Shown: positions 7,201 through 10,000 of the stretch, piece after piece
How positions within the stretch are numbered: position 1 is the stretch's first letter
Layout: each line of letters begins with the position of its first letter
Source: Actinidia chinensis
Taxonomy: Eukaryota; Streptophyta; Magnoliopsida; Ericales; Actinidiaceae
Length of the DNA stretch: 10,000 nucleotides
Assembly (NCBI GenBank): GCA_009663005.1
Contig: CM018890.1
Coordinates: 11,231,252 to 11,241,251, forward strand
Direction of reading: 5' to 3'
Position numbers and translations under genes: made by a program
Notes under the pieces: model-generated
The model's input: only the letters and a program-made list of their open reading frames with translations
Databases searched by the model: none
What the model was told of the DNA's origin: nothing

Positions 7201-7510
7201 AGTTAGAGTAACCGGAGAGTCACCGGAGTGCCACCGAGTAAATTTTGAATCTGAGCAACTTCAAATAGACGAAATTCGTCTCTTTCAATACGAAGCTCAC
7301 GCATCAAAACCGCGTCAAAAACGGCGCCGGACGCTTTCCCACGCTCCGCTGAAGAAGAGATTGGCGGTGGGAGATCTACTCTCAAGCGCTGCCACTCACG
7401 CACCGCAGCGCCTAAAAGCTGGGAAAAGAAAGAAAAATTGTGCTCATCGCCTGTGTAAGAACGCGTCATCATTGCATCAGCACATGACTATTCCTAGAAT
7501 CTTCTCTCTA
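7201..7510 (+). other. GC-richer untranslated leader of the retrotransposon
   Basis: This is the most GC-rich stretch of the window, with words such as ACCGGAGAGTCACCGGAGTG and AACGGCGCCGGACGC. It lies directly after the PBS. No plus-strand frame of note opens here. The 89-codon minus-strand frame across it is antisense to the leader and is not recognised. It is best read as the untranslated leader, where copia elements carry dimerisation and packaging signals. Confidence 0.5.
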
Positions 7511-7626
7511 TTTGACCCGGTTTGACGCAGCCAGGAAGCCATTGGACCTTTGACCCAGCGGTTTGACCCGTTTGACCGAGCCGTTTTTGCGACCCAAGTT
7601 CGTTGACCGGCCGTTGGCCGGTCAAC
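7511..7626 (+). repeat. Cluster of TTTGAC/TTGACC motifs in the leader
   Basis: TTTGAC occurs at 7511, 7521, 7549, 7562 and 7571, then GTTGACC at 7602 and its reverse complement GGTCAAC at 7620. Copies 7511/7521 and 7562/7571 are spaced by about one helical turn. TTGAC is the core of the plant W-box bound by WRKY factors. The cluster may be regulatory DNA, a structural RNA repeat, or neither. Similar TTGACC-rich leaders occur in plant copia elements, as far as I recall. Confidence 0.6.
7602..7626 (+). other. Perfect 11-bp hairpin in the retrotransposon leader
   Basis: GTTGACCGGCC (7602-7612), loop GTT (7613-7615) and GGCCGGTCAAC (7616-7626) form a perfect stem with eight G-C pairs. In genomic RNA this would be a very stable hairpin, and each molecule could also pair with a second copy. 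The site between PBS and any coding start is where retroelements place dimerisation and packaging signals. That function is inference. Confidence 0.8.
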
Positions 7627-7652
7627 CGTTAACAAACAGTAAATGCACTTTC

Positions 7653-7747
7653 AGTCCCTGAACTTTCTGCTAATTACAGGATAGTCCCTGAATTTTAGAA
7701 AATTGTAATTTAGTCCCTGAAGTTTAACTTAATTAATTAGGGGTCCC
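7653..7747 (+). repeat. 30-nt periodic AGTCCCTGAA array (copy 3 of 3 in window)
   Basis: AGTCCCTGAACTTT (7653), AGTCCCTGAATTTT (7683), AGTCCCTGAAGTTT (7712) and a decayed GGTCCCAAAA (7742) follow with spacings of 30, 29 and 30. They are separated by AATTA-type stretches (CTAATTACAGG, AATTGTAATT, TTAATTAATTAG). This is the clearest of the three arrays and lies inside the retrotransposon leader, just after the hairpin. Confidence 0.75.
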
Positions 7748-7979
7748 AAAAGTGTCTAAAATTTGACAGAAAAGCCCTTTCTGAGTTTTTCTCGGCATTT
7801 CTAGATCATCCGCGAGGGGTCGGTTTTCAAAGATTTGCTTTCATTTGGAAGAAGAAATAAGACGGCGGAGAATAATTTGAGAGCCATTATTTATGCTTTC
7901 AGATTGCGGAAATACGCCCTAGGAAAACCCAGGATGGGGAATGAGATGAACAGAAAAACAGACGCTTGTGGGGGGATAT

Positions 7980-8100
7980 CAGACAAATGCATTGGTGTTC
8001 CCTCATGTTTTAGCACAATGAGATGAGGTGTGCAGCTCAGACAATGCATTTTTAACCAAAGGGGGTGTTCCAATATTGTCGCACGATGAGACGAGGGCTA
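7980..8100 (+). repeat. Diverged tandem duplication, period about 58-70
   Basis: CAGACAAATGCATT, GGTGTTCC and GCACAATGAGATGAGG (7980-8028) recur in the same order as CAGACAATGCATT, GGTGTTCC and GCACGATGAGACGAGG (8038-8096). The second copy has about a dozen extra bases between the first two blocks. It lies in the noncoding interior of the retrotransposon. Confidence 0.65.
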
Positions 8101-8129
8101 TGGGTGTGGAACCAAGTTGAAGGAGATGT

Positions 8130-8704
8130 TACCGGGAGAAACATCTCAGAACAAAGCCTTATTGAGGAGGCTTGAGGGCTGGTTGTTGAACTTCAGAGAG
8201 GGACTACCTAAGTGGCGGAACAACGAAGCGAGTTTCCAGGAGAGCCCACAGGAAGAGGTCAAAAGAAGAGGCCAGAGAAGAGCTCTCAAGAAGAGGTCAT
8301 AGATATCAAGAGAAGAGGGTCAAAGAAGAATACCGTCAGATGACGGCTCGAGGGCCAAAATCCAAGAGGTCGCACTTTAAGGCTTTTATGCGCCCAGGAG
8401 GGAAAAGAAAGAATGGATAGAAAGGAAAAAAACACATGATCAGTAGTCAGAGGCAGCAACAACAACAATGCTGGGCTGTGGATGAGAGTGATGTTCTCTA
8501 ACAACATTGGCAGATGAAGAGTCAAATTGGATTTCTGATCAGGGAATTGCTTACCACTGTGCAGAGACAGAGAGGTGTTCTCGCTAACAGTAGCAGCCTG
8601 AGGGACTTGTACGAATGGCGAACAACACACGAAGAGTTGTTGGCAAAGGACCGTCCGTTCCGCATGGAGACGGGAAGGATCCATGAAGGTGGACCGGGAT
8701 AGCA
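8130..8704 (+). other. Retrotransposon interior with no recognised domain
   Basis: The plus strand has only short frames here (for example 61 codons from 8117). A long minus-strand frame of 187 codons (8286-8849) is Ser/Leu/His/Pro-rich. That is the usual result of reading a purine-rich sense strand backwards. I searched all frames by eye for a gag zinc knuckle (CX2CX4HX4C) and a protease active site and found neither. It contains the AAGAAGAGG-rich patch at 8251-8330 and a CAACAACAACAATG string ending at 8470. Confidence 0.5.
8251..8330 (+). repeat. Purine-rich degenerate repeat (GAAGAGGTCA-like)
   Basis: GGAAGAGGTCAAAAGAAGAG, AGAGAAGAGCTCTC, AAGAAGAGGTCAT and AAGAGAAGAGGGTCAAAGAA follow each other. 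They are variants of an AAGAAGAGGTCA word on a nearly all-purine sense strand. The origin may be local slippage, and no function is evident. Confidence 0.5.
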
Positions 8705-9283
8705 ATGTTTCATAAGAGTGCAAGATTCGCAAGCTATGAGGCTTTGAAGCTAGGGATGAATACTCAGAAGTTTTTCCAGGAAAACAGAAATGTTGCAAGT
8801 AGAAGGAGACTGAAGGGCTATACCGACTGGAGTGGAGTGGTCCAGACAAAAGGAGCTGTTGTCCGACATAGGCCCAGTGGTACTAGCGAGAAGAATGGAC
8901 GAGGAAAGCAACTGTTACACCAGAGGCACCGCAAAGCAAGCCGCAGGGATATCAGAAGGATGTACTTGAAGGATCCGGAGTGTACAGGAGCGAAGGAGGA
9001 TGCTTTGGGATATGTGCGGAATTCCTGGCCAGACCCGAGAAGGTGCAACAGTGCAGATGTCCATGGAAAAGCTCATAGTATAAGACAGAGTCGATGTACA
9101 ACGACAGCGCAACTGTCGCCGAAAACGAGTCTATTTTCCCTAGATAATGATAGTGATCTCCCAGGTGTGCACACAAGGATGGCAGAGAGGAGTCACGATG
9201 GGACTTGCAAACACGTACTTTGGCACAGCGCACCCCCGATGAGGGACAGGGCACCTAATAGAAGATCAGACACTTCGGTTTAG
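8705..9283 (+). CDS. Unidentified 192-codon open frame in retrotransposon interior
   Basis: This is the longest frame in the window, and it lies on the sense strand of the element. The product would be strongly basic (many Arg, Lys and His), starting MFHKSARFASYEALKLGMN and ending MRDRAPNRRSDTSV. It has no hydrophobic segment, no coiled coil, no CX2C knuckle and no catalytic motif. The words GYTDWSG and RHRKASRRDIRRMYLKD do not place it in a copia Pol or Gag domain that I can defend. It overlaps long antisense frames, which suggests a stop-poor GC-richer patch rather than selection. It might be a decayed accessory or captured fragment. I rate a translated function unlikely. Confidence 0.2.
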   Translation: MFHKSARFASYEALKLGMNTQKFFQENRNVASRRRLKGYTDWSGVVQTKGAVVRHRPSGTSEKNGRGKQLLHQRHRKASRRDIRRMYLKDPECTGAKEDALGYVRNSWPDPRRCNSADVHGKAHSIRQSRCTTTAQLSPKTSLFSLDNDSDLPGVHTRMAERSHDGTCKHVLWHSAPPMRDRAPNRRSDTSV

Positions 9284-9413
9284 AAGTGCATTCATTCAAT
9301 GGAAGTGAATTGCCCGTGTATGGGGTACCGTATCTCGGATACTGTCTTGCAGATCTTACAGGAGAGATGGATCCAGAAGTTGATCGGGATGGATAACTTG
9401 AAGACTTCAGATG

Positions 9414-9428
<15 letters not shown>
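9284..9428 (+). other. Retrotransposon 3' interior, possible trace of Pol tail
   Basis: The sequence leads directly into the polypurine tract. In one frame 9337-9372 reads GYCLADLTGEMD, which loosely recalls the GYxDAD-xxGD-x-D start of copia RNase H, but the characteristic Asp-Ala-Asp is absent and the frame stops a few codons later. Another frame (9299-9496) is open into the LTR with no recognised domain. Confidence 0.25.

Positions 9429-9440
<12 letters not shown>
9429..9440 (+). promoter_or_regulatory. Polypurine tract (plus-strand primer site)
   Basis: GGAGGGGGAGAT immediately precedes the TGTTGGATCC start of the 3' LTR. A G-rich purine run flush against the LTR is where plus-strand DNA synthesis is primed. 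Its position fixes the 3' LTR boundary. Confidence 0.8.
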
Positions 9441-9464
<24 letters not shown>

Positions 9465-10000
9465 TCAAGCCCAAATTAGAAAGCCCAAGCCCATGACCAA
9501 TTTATATTCCTTCTTCTAAGATGCATTCTTGGTTGTCAAGCTGTCCAGGACTAAAGCTCTATAGGGGCTGAGGAAGAAAGGAGACAAGAGAGAAGTTGAA
9601 GCGGCTGCGAAGAAGTAGCAGATGGAGGCTCTCCATGTCAAGAATGAGCATGAATGAGCTCAGCCATGAGCTCATCTTCTCTCTCTATGGTCTATAAATT
9701 GAGAGGGTTGCCAGAGAGATAAGAGAGGCGGAGCAAGATGTAATCCATGGGGATTATCGGGACACACAACTTGTTGGCTGTGTGCAAAGGGGCTGGGGTG
9801 AGTGCAGTGAAGATAAACTCTGAGTATAGAATGAGAGGCTTGAGAGAAGAGAGCAAGACGGAGATTGAGAGATGAGATGATTGATTGAGTTAAGTGTGAT
9901 CTCCTCTTTTGTATTCATTGTAATTCGTTCTGAGATGTGATTATCAGATCCTCTCCGTGGACGTAGGCATTGTTGGCCAAACACGAAATCTTGTCTTGTG
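9441..10000 (+). repeat. 3' LTR, truncated by the window edge
   Basis: It begins TGTTGGATCCAGCCCAATTG and follows the 5' LTR in order throughout: GAAAGCCCAAGCCCA, GCAGATGGAGG, the TATA block, GTGTGCAAAGGGGCTG and GTGGACGTA. By comparison with the 5' LTR, about 50 bases remain beyond 10000. It is shorter than the matching part of the 5' LTR by roughly 40 bases, spread over the 20-bp unit and many single-base gaps. Confidence 0.85.
9693..9698 (+). promoter_or_regulatory. TATA box of the 3' LTR
   Basis: TATAAA in GGTCTATAAATTGAGAGGG is the counterpart of the TATA box at 6819. Transcription from here would read out of the element into the flanking DNA beyond the window. Confidence 0.55.

Larger units (their letters stand above)
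6536..10000 (+). mobile_element. Non-autonomous Ty1/copia-like LTR retrotransposon (3' end cut by window)
   Basis: Two related direct repeats (6536-7183 and 9441 to the window end) flank a 2.26-kb interior. A primer-binding site for initiator Met-tRNA follows the first repeat and a polypurine tract precedes the second. Both repeats begin TGTT(T)GGATCC, and the first ends in CA. The PBS and the LTR motif near CGTGGACGTA are characteristic of plant copia elements. A complete copia element normally encodes a polyprotein of well over 1,000 residues. Here no gag zinc knuckle, protease DTG/DSG, integrase HHCC/DDE, RT YVDD or RNase H block can be found, so it probably moved, if at all, with proteins from a relative. 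It may be a LARD-type element or a deletion derivative. The bases before it are CACCA; the matching 3' flank lies outside the window, so the target duplication cannot be checked. Confidence 0.85.

Noticed and set aside
8457..8470. CAACAACAACAATG resembling a translational-enhancer leader
   Set aside because: The ATG opens a frame of only five codons before TGA; probably a simple repeat.
8820..8841. GYTDWSG as an RNase H GYxDADWxG motif
   Set aside because: It lacks the central Ala-Asp pair, and nothing downstream resembles the rest of the domain.
9337..9372. GYCLADLTGEMD as a remnant of copia RNase H
   Set aside because: The diagnostic Asp-Ala-Asp is missing, the frame stops soon after, and no following RNase H motifs are present; too short to claim.
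1..10000. CRISPR array, bacterial operon or phage content
   Set aside because: The spaced CCCT arrays have degenerate units with no conserved repeat and unique-spacer pattern. Composition and LTR signals are those of a plant genome.

Overview
This is a window of plant nuclear DNA, most likely from a eudicot. The basis is an AT-rich background full of poly-A and poly-T tracts, degenerate transposon remnants, and a Ty1/copia-style LTR pair with a primer-binding site for initiator methionine tRNA. No intact protein-coding gene can be supported. Most open frames of 60-190 codons are chance or antisense frames in noncoding or repeat DNA.

Layout. Bases 1-4880 are AT-rich intergenic sequence. They hold a 30-nt periodic CCCT array (262-350), a possible small MITE remnant (909-1115), a weak minus-strand exon-like patch (2443-2797), a patch resembling a dispersed repeat (3195-3420) and a telobox plus G-box stretch (4029-4116). 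Bases 4883-5391 form a long, imperfect inverted repeat in which both halves match almost to the centre; I read it as an old MITE or foldback element of about 510 bp. A second 30-nt periodic array (5398-5505) lies directly beside it. Bases 5660-6535 have more balanced composition. They carry four minus-strand open segments that look like decayed exons of an unidentified gene. The last segment is a basic then acidic stretch that is open in other frames and on the other strand as well.

From 6536 to beyond the window end lies one LTR retrotransposon: 5' LTR 6536-7183, PBS 7187-7200, internal region 7184-9440, polypurine tract 9429-9440 and 3' LTR 9441-10000+, cut by the window edge. The internal region is only about 2.26 kb and shows no recognisable gag, protease, integrase, reverse transcriptase or RNase H. 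The element therefore looks non-autonomous (LARD-like or internally deleted) and would depend on proteins supplied by a related copia element. Its leader carries a cluster of TTTGAC motifs ending in a perfect 11-bp hairpin, followed by a third 30-nt periodic array.

Most worth a second look are the near-complete foldback element, the shared 30-nt CCCT periodicity at three unrelated places, the palindromic leader hairpin in a retroelement without pol, and the exon-like minus-strand fragments just upstream of the LTR insertion. The two LTRs differ by very many single-base indels. This could reflect age or residual long-read error, and it limits how far any broken frame here can be trusted.
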